Shown here piece after piece: positions 1 through 6,896 of a stretch of DNA of 45,701 bases. Source of the stretch: Alistipes sp. (GTDB taxonomy: Bacteria > Bacteroidota > Bacteroidia > Bacteroidales > Rikenellaceae); contig JAFWYM010000003.1 in NCBI GenBank assembly GCA_017517705.1, positions 1 through 45,701 of the forward strand, in the 5' to 3' direction. Below the pieces are notes generated by a model that did no database searches, was not told the origin of the DNA, and saw only the letters and a program-made list of their open reading frames with translations. Position 1 is the stretch's first letter, and each line of letters begins with the position of its first letter. Made by a program: the position numbers and the translations under genes.

Positions 1-528
1 GTTACTTCGATTGGAGATTTGGCATTCCGTGTTTGCAGCTCGCTGACAAGTTTTTATGGCAAATTTGCATCAGAAGATAATCGTTGTTTAATTGTCGATG
101 GAAAACTGATAGCATTCGCACCTGCTGGTTTAACAGAATATACTATTCCCGATAGCGTTACTTCGATTGGAGATCATGCACTCTCTTGGTGCGACTCGCT
201 GACAAGTGTAACTATTCCCGATAGCGTTACTGAGATTGGAGATTGGGCTTTCTATTATTGCACCTCGCTGACAAGTGTAACTATTCCCGATAGCGTTACT
301 GAGATTGGACTTTATGCATTCAGTTATTGCAGCTCACTGACAAGTGTATATTGCAAGCCGACAACTCCACCAAGCTTGGGAGAGGGTGCTTTCAAATGGT
401 ATGATGGTAGTTGGAATTTGGTCAATATTGGGTGCACGATTTATGTCCCTACAGCTTCTGTTGAGGCGTATAAGTCGGCAGCATATTGGGGCGATTATGC
501 GTCAGATATCGTTGGCTACGAGTTTTAG
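1..528 (+). CDS. BspA-like leucine-rich-repeat protein, 5' end missing
   Basis: The frame is open from base 1, so the start and any signal peptide lie outside the window; 175 residues are visible. The protein is made of LRR_5 (BspA/Treponema pallidum type) units of about 23 residues, with the recurring pattern TSVTIPDSVTEIG followed by an aromatic-rich AF.YC.SL stretch. Three to four units can be seen. The last is followed by a C-terminal cap with a TTPPSLGEGAF segment and an IYVPTASVEAYKSA motif, which is how many Bacteroidales BspA-like proteins end. Such proteins are usually exported and bind host or bacterial surfaces; that role is inferred from the family. The DNA repeats are nearly identical (GATAGCGTTACT recurs), so the copy number may vary by recombination. 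A strong hairpin follows at 561-586. Confidence 0.9.
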   Translation, partial: VTSIGDLAFRVCSSLTSFYGKFASEDNRCLIVDGKLIAFAPAGLTEYTIPDSVTSIGDHALSWCDSLTSVTIPDSVTEIGDWAFYYCTSLTSVTIPDSVTEIGLYAFSYCSSLTSVYCKPTTPPSLGEGAFKWYDGSWNLVNIGCTIYVPTASVEAYKSAAYWGDYASDIVGYEF

Positions 529-560
529 CTTAACTACTTAATAAACAGCATCAATGGTGA

Positions 561-586
561 CGCGGGTATATAAAAGTATACCCGCG
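561..586 (+). terminator. Rho-independent terminator after the LRR gene, also part of a repeat
   Basis: Two perfect 10-base arms (CGCGGGTATA and TATACCCGCG) flank the loop TAAAAG, and TTGCTTTT follows. The position 33 bases after the LRR stop codon fits a terminator. Nearly the same hairpin recurs at 1373-1398 with no gene in front of it, so it is also a dispersed repeat. Confidence 0.65.
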
Positions 587-632
587 TTGCTTTTGCTCAC
601 TCCGCCCTCTCCAACGCTCCCTCCCGCTCTTG

Positions 633-654
633 CGGGTATTATTTTTAATACCCG
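633..654. repeat. Inverted repeat IR2, copy 1
   Basis: The arms CGGGTATTA and TAATACCCG (9 bases, perfect) flank TTTT. The identical element, including the following TGATGTTT, is at 1449-1470. In both places it lies 50-72 bases after a hairpin of the 561-586 type, so the two hairpins form one duplicated module. Confidence 0.8.
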
Positions 655-705
655 TGATGTTTAGGGAAGGTATGATGTGGGTGATGAGTTACTATAAGGC
701 ACCTT

Positions 706-795
706 GTCATCCTGAACGTAGTGAAGGATCTCAAAAAGGGACTACAGAGACGATAACGACCTTTCGGGCAGATTCTTCACTTCGTTCAGAATGAC
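706..795. repeat. Inverted pair of GTCATCCTGA-type dispersed repeats
   Basis: The arm at 706-731 starts GTCATCCTGAACGTAGTGAA and the arm at 770-795 is its near-complete reverse complement (ending CGTTCAGAATGAC), with only a few mismatches. The 38 bases between them hold no gene. Elements starting GTCATCCTGA and ending GAAGGATC are common between genes in Bacteroidetes; their function is not known. Confidence 0.75.
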
Positions 796-818
796 ACTCT
801 GGGGCAACCCCGCCCCTT

Positions 819-856
819 GTCATCCTGAGCGGAGCGTTAGCGTAGTCGAAGGATCC
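819..856. repeat. Third GTCATCCTGA-type repeat copy
   Basis: This copy has the longer version, starting GTCATCCTGAGCGGAGCG and ending TAGTCGAAGGATCC, in the same orientation as the arm at 706-731. Confidence 0.7.
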
Positions 857-885
857 GGAAGAGACGACGGGACGCATAATTTAGA

Positions 886-1046
886 GCGCAGCCATGGGGA
901 GCCAGGGTAGACTGGGTAGACTGGGTAAGGCGCTATCAGGGTGCTACCCATACTACCTATACTACCCATACTCCCCATATTACCCTCCCCCGAGTAACAG
1001 GAGTAACAGGTACCCCCACCCCTGTTACTGCGTTACTAAGGGGAGG
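886..1046. repeat. Mosaic nonamer palindrome, copy 1
   Basis: The order is: border GCGCAGCCATGGGGAG; a G-rich array of 9-base units like CTGGGTAGA; core GGCGCTATCAGG; a C-rich array of units like CTACCCATA; two AGTAACAGG units; the spacer TACCCCCACCC; and reverse-complement CTGTTACTG units. The two arrays can pair with each other, as can the TAACAG parts. The 18 bases before the border (872-889) match the flank of the copy near 37981-37998 exactly in inverted orientation. Confidence 0.8.
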
Positions 1047-1103
1047 ATGCGAAAAGTGGGGATTTATAGGTTTTGTAGGGCTGGCGATACATATAAAGCC
1101 GTC

Positions 1104-1170
1104 ATCGCGAAGAATTGCATCCGACGGCTACACTGATACGCACTCATGCTCTATGCAATTCTGTGGCGAT
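1104..1170. repeat. Inverted repeat with AGAATTGCAT arms
   Basis: The arm at 1104-1120 (ATCGCGAAGAATTGCAT) and the arm at 1153-1170 (ATGCAATTCTGTGGCGAT) are imperfect reverse complements around a 32-base centre. This is another dispersed palindrome without a nearby gene. Confidence 0.65.
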
Positions 1171-1372
1171 CTACCTTTGTTTAGCTTCCTCGCTGATACT
1201 CACTCCTACAACACCACACTCCGCAACGAGGTATATTCAGCGGTAGATGCCCACGTTGGGGCATGGTAGCAACCAACACTCCTCACCGTCACGGATGCCC
1301 CTCCTCGGCATGACGAATTTATTTATACTCCACCGACTTTTAGACTGCCCCCATTGCGACAGTCCCCGCTCT

Positions 1373-1398
1373 TGCGGGTATATAAAAGTATACCCGCA
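1373..1398. repeat. Second copy of the 561-586 hairpin
   Basis: The arms TGCGGGTATA and TATACCCGCA flank the same TAAAAG loop. The outermost pair differs from copy 1 (T-A instead of C-G), so pairing is kept despite the change. Confidence 0.8.
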
Positions 1399-1448
1399 GC
1401 CACTCCCCACGATGCCCCCCCTCTCACCCTCAAGTTACCCTCATATTG

Positions 1449-1470
1449 CGGGTATTATTTTTAATACCCG
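1449..1470. repeat. Inverted repeat IR2, copy 2
   Basis: Identical to 633-654: the arms CGGGTATTA and TAATACCCG around TTTT, followed again by TGATGTTT. Further downstream both copies have similar text (GATGAGTTACTATAAGGCAC and GATAAGTTACTATGTGGCAC), so the duplicated module is longer than the hairpins. Confidence 0.8.
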
Positions 1471-1546
1471 TGATGTTTGATGGGTTTCTATGGGGTACGA
1501 TGTGTTCCTGTGAGTTCTGATAAGTTACTATGTGGCACTTAGTCCC

Positions 1547-1597
1547 CAAACAAAACGGGGATGACAAATTTACTTTTTAGTCATCCCCGTTGTTTGC
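1547..1597 (-). terminator. Terminator of the complex I-like operon
   Basis: Perfect 12-base arms at 1554-1565 (AACGGGGATGAC) and 1580-1591 flank a 14-base loop; flanking CAAA/TTTG extends the pairing with a small bulge. Read on the minus strand the stem is followed by TTTGTTTGG, 20 bases after the stop of the last operon gene. It could also stop plus-strand transcription. Confidence 0.8.
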
Positions 1598-1610
1598 AAC
1601 TATCACGTTG

Positions 1611-2372
1611 TTAGCGCTTATGCTTCTTGCGCAGGCGCGTGATGCCGTCGATAAAGCACAAGGGGTGTGTGGGTGCGCCCGGGAGCCACAAATCGACATG
1701 GTACTTATCTAAGAACGTGCGGTCGACAGCGGGGCTATCAGCAAACAGGCCGCCCGATACAGCCTCGGAGCCGCAGACAACGAGAATCTTAGGCTCGGCG
1801 ATAGAGTTATAGCATATATCGAGGGCCTCGGCCATATTTTGGCTTATGGGGCCCGTGAGAACAAGGCCGTCGGCATGGCGTGGTGAGGCGGTGAAGCCCA
1901 CACCATAGCGGCCGAAGTCGAAGTTCACGTTGCCCGTGGCGTTGAGCTCCATCTCCACAGAGCAGTCGCCACCGGCCGACACCTCCCTGAGTTGCAGCGC
2001 GCGACCGAAGTACTTGGCTATCTCGGGGCGTATGGCTGCAGTGTCGAACTTTGGCGCTGTCTGTCCCACCTCGACGATGAGGTCCTCGCGGCGCGTGGCA
2101 GCAAGGCGGTGCTCGTTGGTAAACCTGATATTCTTGGGTGCGCACTTCTGGCACTCGCCACAGAAGAGGCATTTTCCTAAATCCAAGGTTAGCGGCTTTG
2201 TAGTGATGGCGCCCGTGGGGCATATCTTAGCAGCGCGCTCGATGTCGGCGCTATCCTCCGTGGCTGTGAGCAGCGGGAAGCCGCGGAACTCCTCCGTGAG
2301 GGTCACAGCGTCGAGGTTGGGGATATATTGCCTGCCGTGGCTGCGTAGTATCTTTGCTTTTCCGAATAACAT
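1611..2372 (-). CDS. Small subunit of Ehr-type complex: ferredoxin domain fused to NuoB/HyfI-like domain
   Basis: 253 residues. Residues 50-80 carry an iron-sulphur segment: CPTGAI at 51-56 and C68, C71, C74, C77 in CLFCGECQKCAP. The first three cysteines of a usual two-cluster ferredoxin are absent, so one [4Fe-4S] cluster is predicted. Residues 125-250 match NuoB and hydrogenase small subunits (SPRHADGLVLTGP, EAVSGG, LPGAPTHP). Of the N2 ligands only C137 remains: the paired cysteine is D136, GAC has become GSE (E203) and GCP has become GAP (A233). The gene is last in a six-gene membrane operon, 12 bases after the large subunit. The fold and complex membership are clear. Because key ligands are missing, electron transfer to a normal N2 centre is unlikely. 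The electron donor and acceptor are unknown. Confidence 0.85.
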   Translation of the reverse strand: MLFGKAKILRSHGRQYIPNLDAVTLTEEFRGFPLLTATEDSADIERAAKICPTGAITTKPLTLDLGKCLFCGECQKCAPKNIRFTNEHRLAATRREDLIVEVGQTAPKFDTAAIRPEIAKYFGRALQLREVSAGGDCSVEMELNATGNVNFDFGRYGVGFTASPRHADGLVLTGPISQNMAEALDICYNSIAEPKILVVCGSEAVSGGLFADSPAVDRTFLDKYHVDLWLPGAPTHPLCFIDGITRLRKKHKR

Positions 2373-2384
2373 ACCTTATTACTA

Positions 2385-3899
2385 TTATAAGTCGTGACCA
2401 CAGTACGATAGATTAAAACTCTTATTGTTGATGGGGAAGTCCGAGATGCCCTCCGAGCGTACCGCGATGGCGAGGCCGAGCCAGTTATGCACGCTCGGAT
2501 CCTTAATCTTATACTTCGTGATACGTCCCTCACTATCGGTGAGTGCTACGTGGCATATCTCGCCACGCCAGCCCTCGATGAGCGAGAAGGCGAGGGTATC
2601 GCCCTGGAGCTTGGCGTCGTAGTTAGGCGCTGCGATCTCTCCCGTAGGCTTATACTCTGCCAGTGTAGCCTCGATATAGTCGGCACTCTGCAACACCTCG
2701 TCCATACGTGTCGCAAGGCGCGACATGACATCGCCATCGTGCTTGAGTATAGGCTCGTGCTTAAGCTCCTCGGCATAGAACCCCGAGGGGTGCGTGGCGC
2801 GTATATCGCGCTTAAGGCCGCTGGCACGTGCCGCCTGACCTACACCACCGATGCGCTCCATCTCGCTCTTGGGAACAAGACCACACTGCTCGAAACGAGC
2901 AAGGAGCGTGGGGGCCTCAAGGATATCCTCCCTGACCTCGTTATAGCGACGGCGCACGTCGGCAATATTCTTGCGTATGAGGGCTATCTTCTCCTCCGTG
3001 AGGGGGTGGTTCGTACCCATGGGGCGTATGAGGCTCTTGCCGAAGCGATTGCCGCACCACGCCTGTGTGGTGTTGATGACGACGGTACGTAGCGCCTCGC
3101 ATGCCACCTGATATAGCTGGAAGCCTATATCCGTAGCCAAAGCACCCGTATCGGCAAGGTGCATGGCGATACGTTCGAGCTCGATGGCTATCATACGCTC
3201 GCGCTTGAGGTCGTCGCCGATGTCGGCATTGGCGAACTTCTCGATAAGCTCGGCGTAGGCCGTGGCGTGCCCCACAGCGGTATCGCCCGCCGTAGACTCG
3301 GCGATAAGCGTCTGGCGCAGGCGGTTATCGTTGCGTAGCATCTCGCTCTCTACACCACGGTGCTGATAGCCGAGGGCTATCTCGAGGTGCAACACCTGCT
3401 CACCATCGCAGATGAAACGGAAGGCTCCCGGCTCGATGATGCCGGCATGTATGGGGCCCACGTTCACCTCGTGGAGCTCGTCGCCATCGATAGTATAGAA
3501 GGGGTAGCTCTCCATCGTCGACTCCCTGTCGCGCCTATCATATGGAAAGCGTAGGGGCTTAAGCCATGGGTGGCTGTCGAAGGGTATGCCGTAGAGCTCG
3601 TGCATCTCGCGCTCGAAGGGGTGAAACTGCGGGTGCAGGGCTGTGAGCGAGGCGAGACCCTCGGCATAGTAGTCGGGGACGAACGAAGTGATGAGCACCT
3701 CGCCCGTGGTGTCGTCGAGGATGATGAGGTAAAACTTCAAGCCGCAATCTATCTCCGTGGCGAAGTAGTGTGCCACATGGTAGCGACTGTCGGTCATACG
3801 CTCCTTGAGGTCGTTATATAGGTCGACATACTCCACAACGGGGATGTCGGCGATGGCTACGGCCTGAGCGTTATTGTTTGTTATGTGGTATAGTTTCAT
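2385..3899 (-). CDS. Large subunit of Ehr-type complex (NuoC-NuoD/HyfG-like fusion) without Ni-Fe ligands
   Basis: 504 residues. The N-terminal part to about residue 120 is NuoC-like (HPFEREMHELYGIPF, 93-107); the rest is NuoD / hydrogenase large subunit. HRGVE at 180-184 is the conserved RGxE region. The first metal motif, normally CGxC before a conserved His, reads AGDTAVGH (204-211), so both cysteines are replaced (A204, T207). The C-terminal motif, normally DPCxxC, reads NLSYCGHDL (496-504), with S498 and G501 at the ligand positions. It therefore cannot bind a Ni-Fe centre in the usual way. Group 4 hydrogenase relatives with this loss are known as energy-converting hydrogenase-related (Ehr) complexes. 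It lies between the HyfF-like and small-subunit genes with gaps of 4 and 12 bases. No C-terminal maturation extension follows the motif, which fits absence of Ni-Fe processing. Confidence 0.88.
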   Translation of the reverse strand: MKLYHITNNNAQAVAIADIPVVEYVDLYNDLKERMTDSRYHVAHYFATEIDCGLKFYLIILDDTTGEVLITSFVPDYYAEGLASLTALHPQFHPFEREMHELYGIPFDSHPWLKPLRFPYDRRDRESTMESYPFYTIDGDELHEVNVGPIHAGIIEPGAFRFICDGEQVLHLEIALGYQHRGVESEMLRNDNRLRQTLIAESTAGDTAVGHATAYAELIEKFANADIGDDLKRERMIAIELERIAMHLADTGALATDIGFQLYQVACEALRTVVINTTQAWCGNRFGKSLIRPMGTNHPLTEEKIALIRKNIADVRRRYNEVREDILEAPTLLARFEQCGLVPKSEMERIGGVGQAARASGLKRDIRATHPSGFYAEELKHEPILKHDGDVMSRLATRMDEVLQSADYIEATLAEYKPTGEIAAPNYDAKLQGDTLAFSLIEGWRGEICHVALTDSEGRITKYKIKDPSVHNWLGLAIAVRSEGISDFPINNKSFNLSYCGHDL

Positions 3900-3903
3900 A
3901 CGT

Positions 3904-5319
3904 CTATCCTATATTTACTATTGTGTCGATAGCCTCCCTGAGGAAGTCGGGCTGCCACATGCCTAAGATGATGGCAACAACCAAGAGCACGGCTGCCGAG
4001 TATGACAGGCGGCGATTGACGGCCGACAGATGCAACTCATCCTGATTGGAGTGGTAGCCGAGGCGTAGTGTGCGGGACCATATTGCGTAGATGACGACGC
4101 ACATGAGTATGAGCATCGCTGCGAGGAGCCACCAGCTGCCGTTAGCGACAATCTCCGAGAAGATCATCACCTCCGAGAGGAAGAGTGGCGAGGGGGGGAA
4201 TGCCAACAGTACGAGTGTGCCGAGGATGAAGCCCACAGCACCTACGCGGTTGATGTTCATGTAGTTGCCTATGCGGTTTATGCTGTAGCTGTCGTATATA
4301 TGGCGCATGATGCCCACCTGGAAGAACATCGAACTCTTAACCAACGTATGGCATATTACGTGGAAGACGGCAGCCCAGAGCGCCACACCGCCGATACCCA
4401 TGCCTATGGCTACGATACCCATATTCTCCACCGTAGAGTACGACAGGAAGCGTTTGTAGTTGTTCGTGCGGCGCAGGAACATAGCGCCCACGGCCAACGA
4501 GAGGATGCCGATGAGTATCAAGACGTGGCGTGCCCACTCAAAGACCTCGGCCGAGGCATAAAGCGCGTATATGCGGTAGATTGATACGAAGCCTGCATTC
4601 ACAAGTGCCGTAGATATAAATGCCGAGGCGGGGGCGGGGGCGGCATAGTTGGCATCGACACCCACGGTGTAGAGCGGGAAGATCTCCATCTTGCAGCTAT
4701 AGCCCACGACGATAAGCAGGAAGGCAACCTTCAAATATAGGGGGTTGCCATTGACTATGGCCATACTCATCGAGGCGTAGTCCAAGGAGCCGTGCTCAGC
4801 AACAGTAGAGAGTAGCAGGATGCCGAGGTATGCCATGGCGATACCCGTAGAGCATACGAAGATATACTTCCACGTGGCCTCCAGCGACTGCTGGAACTCG
4901 CGGTGGTAGATGATACCTGCCGAGCAGATGGTCGTAGCCTCGAGGAATACCCACGTCATGGCTACATTGTCGGAGTAGTATACGCAGGTGATGGCTACCG
5001 CCAGGAGCATAACGAGGGTGTAGTACGCCTTATACGAGCGCGTGGATATACGTTCAGCCTTAAGGTACGACGACGAGTGTACGAGGACGAAGCCCAGGAC
5101 TGCCGTCATAAGCGTGTGGAATACCACGGCGATGGTGTCGGCGCGGAAGATCGAGAGCATAACGCCATCCATAAGCCCGAAGCCAAGGATGAGGCCTATG
5201 CCCGCAGCCTGCACCACGAAGAAGAGGGCTGCGATGATGTTGGTGGCACGCTCGGTGCGCACAACAAGAGGTAGCACGGCCAGAAGTATCGAGATAACGA
5301 GATATATAAGCATTTCCAT
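3904..5319 (-). CDS. HyfF/NuoN-like proton-translocating membrane subunit
   Basis: 471 residues, hydrophobic throughout with about 13-14 predicted membrane helices, belonging to the Mrp antiporter-like family that includes NuoL/M/N, HyfF and MrpD. The segment FHVICHTLVKSSMFF carries the conserved His and Lys of the proton channel, and KRFLSYSTVENMG is the usual broken-helix region with lysine. It is shorter than E. coli HyfF. In the operon it follows the HyfE-like gene by 5 bases. The likely role is ion translocation coupled to the soluble arm; which ion (H+ or Na+) cannot be read from the sequence. Confidence 0.9.
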   Translation of the reverse strand: MEMLIYLVISILLAVLPLVVRTERATNIIAALFFVVQAAGIGLILGFGLMDGVMLSIFRADTIAVVFHTLMTAVLGFVLVHSSSYLKAERISTRSYKAYYTLVMLLAVAITCVYYSDNVAMTWVFLEATTICSAGIIYHREFQQSLEATWKYIFVCSTGIAMAYLGILLLSTVAEHGSLDYASMSMAIVNGNPLYLKVAFLLIVVGYSCKMEIFPLYTVGVDANYAAPAPASAFISTALVNAGFVSIYRIYALYASAEVFEWARHVLILIGILSLAVGAMFLRRTNNYKRFLSYSTVENMGIVAIGMGIGGVALWAAVFHVICHTLVKSSMFFQVGIMRHIYDSYSINRIGNYMNINRVGAVGFILGTLVLLAFPPSPLFLSEVMIFSEIVANGSWWLLAAMLILMCVVIYAIWSRTLRLGYHSNQDELHLSAVNRRLSYSAAVLLVVAIILGMWQPDFLREAIDTIVNIG

Positions 5320-5324
5320 CGTTG

Positions 5325-5951
5325 TTAGTCTTTAATAGAGGTTAGGGCATCAGTCTCGTCGGTATGTATGTCGTCATCCATACGGCGGAGGAACATACCG
5401 AGGATAAGTATCGAGATAAGGATATCGAGCATGATGGCGAGGTTGATGAGTATGGGCAACTCGACGCCTATGGCCATCGAGAAGAGGAATACGCCATTCT
5501 CGATAACGAGGAAGCCGACCAGATGTGCGAAGATACGCTTACGCATGACAATAAGGATAAGTCCCGAGAGTAGGGCATAGAGCGCAACGCCGAAGAATAT
5601 CATGTCGGTGCGGTTGTCGGCCATATAATATGTTATGGTACAGCTGGCTACAAGTGCCACGATAGACATCACGAGCGCCCCGAACTGCGATGAGGACGAA
5701 TGTATGCGGTTGATCTTCGTCTTCTGTATCACGCGCATGAGGATAGCCGGGATGACGATAGCCTTAAATATGAGTGTCTCGACGATGATAAAGCCCATCT
5801 CTACGGGGTGGAAGGCGTGGAGGCGTGCCATGGCGATGCCGAAGAGCAACAAACCCTGGATGGCCAGAATCGTCGTGTGGTTTCTGAAGCGCTCAGCGAT
5901 AGATAGGTATATGAGCGTCAGCACATAGAGTATTATGAGTGATAGTACCAT
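5325..5951 (-). CDS. HyfE/NuoK-like membrane subunit
   Basis: 208 residues, about six predicted membrane helices. The length and pattern match hydrogenase-4 component E, whose C-terminal half is related to NuoK/MrpC; GFLVIENGVFLFSMAIG is the characteristic segment with a buried glutamate. It lies 6 bases after the HyfC-like gene and 5 before the HyfF-like gene, so translation is probably coupled. The C-terminal tail is acidic and soluble. Confidence 0.88.
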   Translation of the reverse strand: MVLSLIILYVLTLIYLSIAERFRNHTTILAIQGLLLFGIAMARLHAFHPVEMGFIIVETLIFKAIVIPAILMRVIQKTKINRIHSSSSQFGALVMSIVALVASCTITYYMADNRTDMIFFGVALYALLSGLILIVMRKRIFAHLVGFLVIENGVFLFSMAIGVELPILINLAIMLDILISILILGMFLRRMDDDIHTDETDALTSIKD

Positions 5952-5957
5952 AGCTGC

Positions 5958-6881
5958 TTAGATTTCGATGTTTTGGATTAGAAGGAAGCCGGTGAGCAAT
6001 ACCAGTGCCGACATCGCCACGATGGTGAGGATGAAGGTGGTGTTGCGCGAGAGCTTATTACGCGCACGCAGCGACTCGACGATACCTATTGATAGTCCGG
6101 CGCCAAGGATGGCCAAAGGCACGGTAAACTGCCAATGGAACGAGATGGCCACCGACACGGCATTGGCGGCGATGACGGCGAAGATGGCATTCTTAAGCCA
6201 GCCCGCGATGTGTATCATCGCCATGTCCACGCCCGAGTAGTCGAGGCACATAACCTCGTGAATCATCGTGAGCTCGAGGTGTGTCTTGGGGTCGTCCACG
6301 GGCACACGTCCCGCCTCGATAAAGAGGATGATGACAAAGACGTAGGCGACCAATAGGAGCACCACCGTGAGGTTCATGTCGAGCTCCTGGGCCGTAGAGA
6401 AGATGTCGGCAAACGACGAGTATCCGCAGAAGAGCGCCAACGTCGCCATCGCCATCATCAGCGCGGGCTCGACAAGGGCACCATAGAGTGCCTCACGTGC
6501 AGCACCCATACCCTCGAATGAGCTTCCTGTGTCCATTGCCGCGAGGATGAGGGCCACGCGCGAGAGCGCCAAGAGGTAGGCAACAAGGATGATGTCGCCG
6601 TGGAACGAGAGTATAGGCTCGAGGTCGGCAACGGGGATGAAGAGGAAGGCAACGACCGCAGCACCGAGGTATACGCAGGGTGCGATGCGGAAGAGGGCGG
6701 TAGTGGTGGTAGAGTATACCGAGCCCTTACGCAGCTGTAGCTGTACGTTGTATATATGCTGGAAGAAGCGAATACCCTTACGTCCGGCAAGCACAGCGCG
6801 TGTGCGGTTGATGACACCCGTAATCGAGAGTGCCACAACAATCATAAGCAGTGTATTGAGTAGTTTTATTAACATAGCCAA
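5958..6881 (-). CDS. HyfC/NuoH-like membrane anchor subunit
   Basis: 307 residues with about eight membrane helices. The segment EAGRVPVDDPKTHLELTMIHE carries the motif shared by NuoH, HyfC and EchB, which connects the membrane arm to the soluble large and small subunits and lines the quinone-like cavity in complex I. The size is close to E. coli HyfC. It follows the HyfB-like gene by 15 bases. With HyfB, E and F homologues present, the membrane arm is of the Hyf type. Confidence 0.9.
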   Translation of the reverse strand: MAMLIKLLNTLLMIVVALSITGVINRTRAVLAGRKGIRFFQHIYNVQLQLRKGSVYSTTTTALFRIAPCVYLGAAVVAFLFIPVADLEPILSFHGDIILVAYLLALSRVALILAAMDTGSSFEGMGAAREALYGALVEPALMMAMATLALFCGYSSFADIFSTAQELDMNLTVVLLLVAYVFVIILFIEAGRVPVDDPKTHLELTMIHEVMCLDYSGVDMAMIHIAGWLKNAIFAVIAANAVSVAISFHWQFTVPLAILGAGLSIGIVESLRARNKLSRNTTFILTIVAMSALVLLTGFLLIQNIEI

Positions 6882-6896
6882 TAGTTGATGTTAGGG

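Larger units (their letters stand above)
1047..1546. other. Rest of the 529-1610 gene-free region
   Basis: I see no protein gene, tRNA or rRNA here. Open frames are short, overlap repeats and have no recognisable protein pattern. The stretch holds the inverted repeats at 1104-1170, 1373-1398 and 1449-1470 and is otherwise without recognisable features. The whole 529-1610 interval reads as a landing zone for dispersed repeats between the LRR gene and the terminator of the complex I-like operon. Confidence 0.6.

Noticed and set aside
894-1480. Two open frames of about 80 codons (894-1136 and 1247-1480)
   Set aside because: They cover dispersed repeats, have odd composition and resemble no protein family.
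529-1610. tRNA or rRNA genes in the large gaps
   Set aside because: No cloverleaf with a T-arm and CCA end and no rRNA-like text was seen in any gap.
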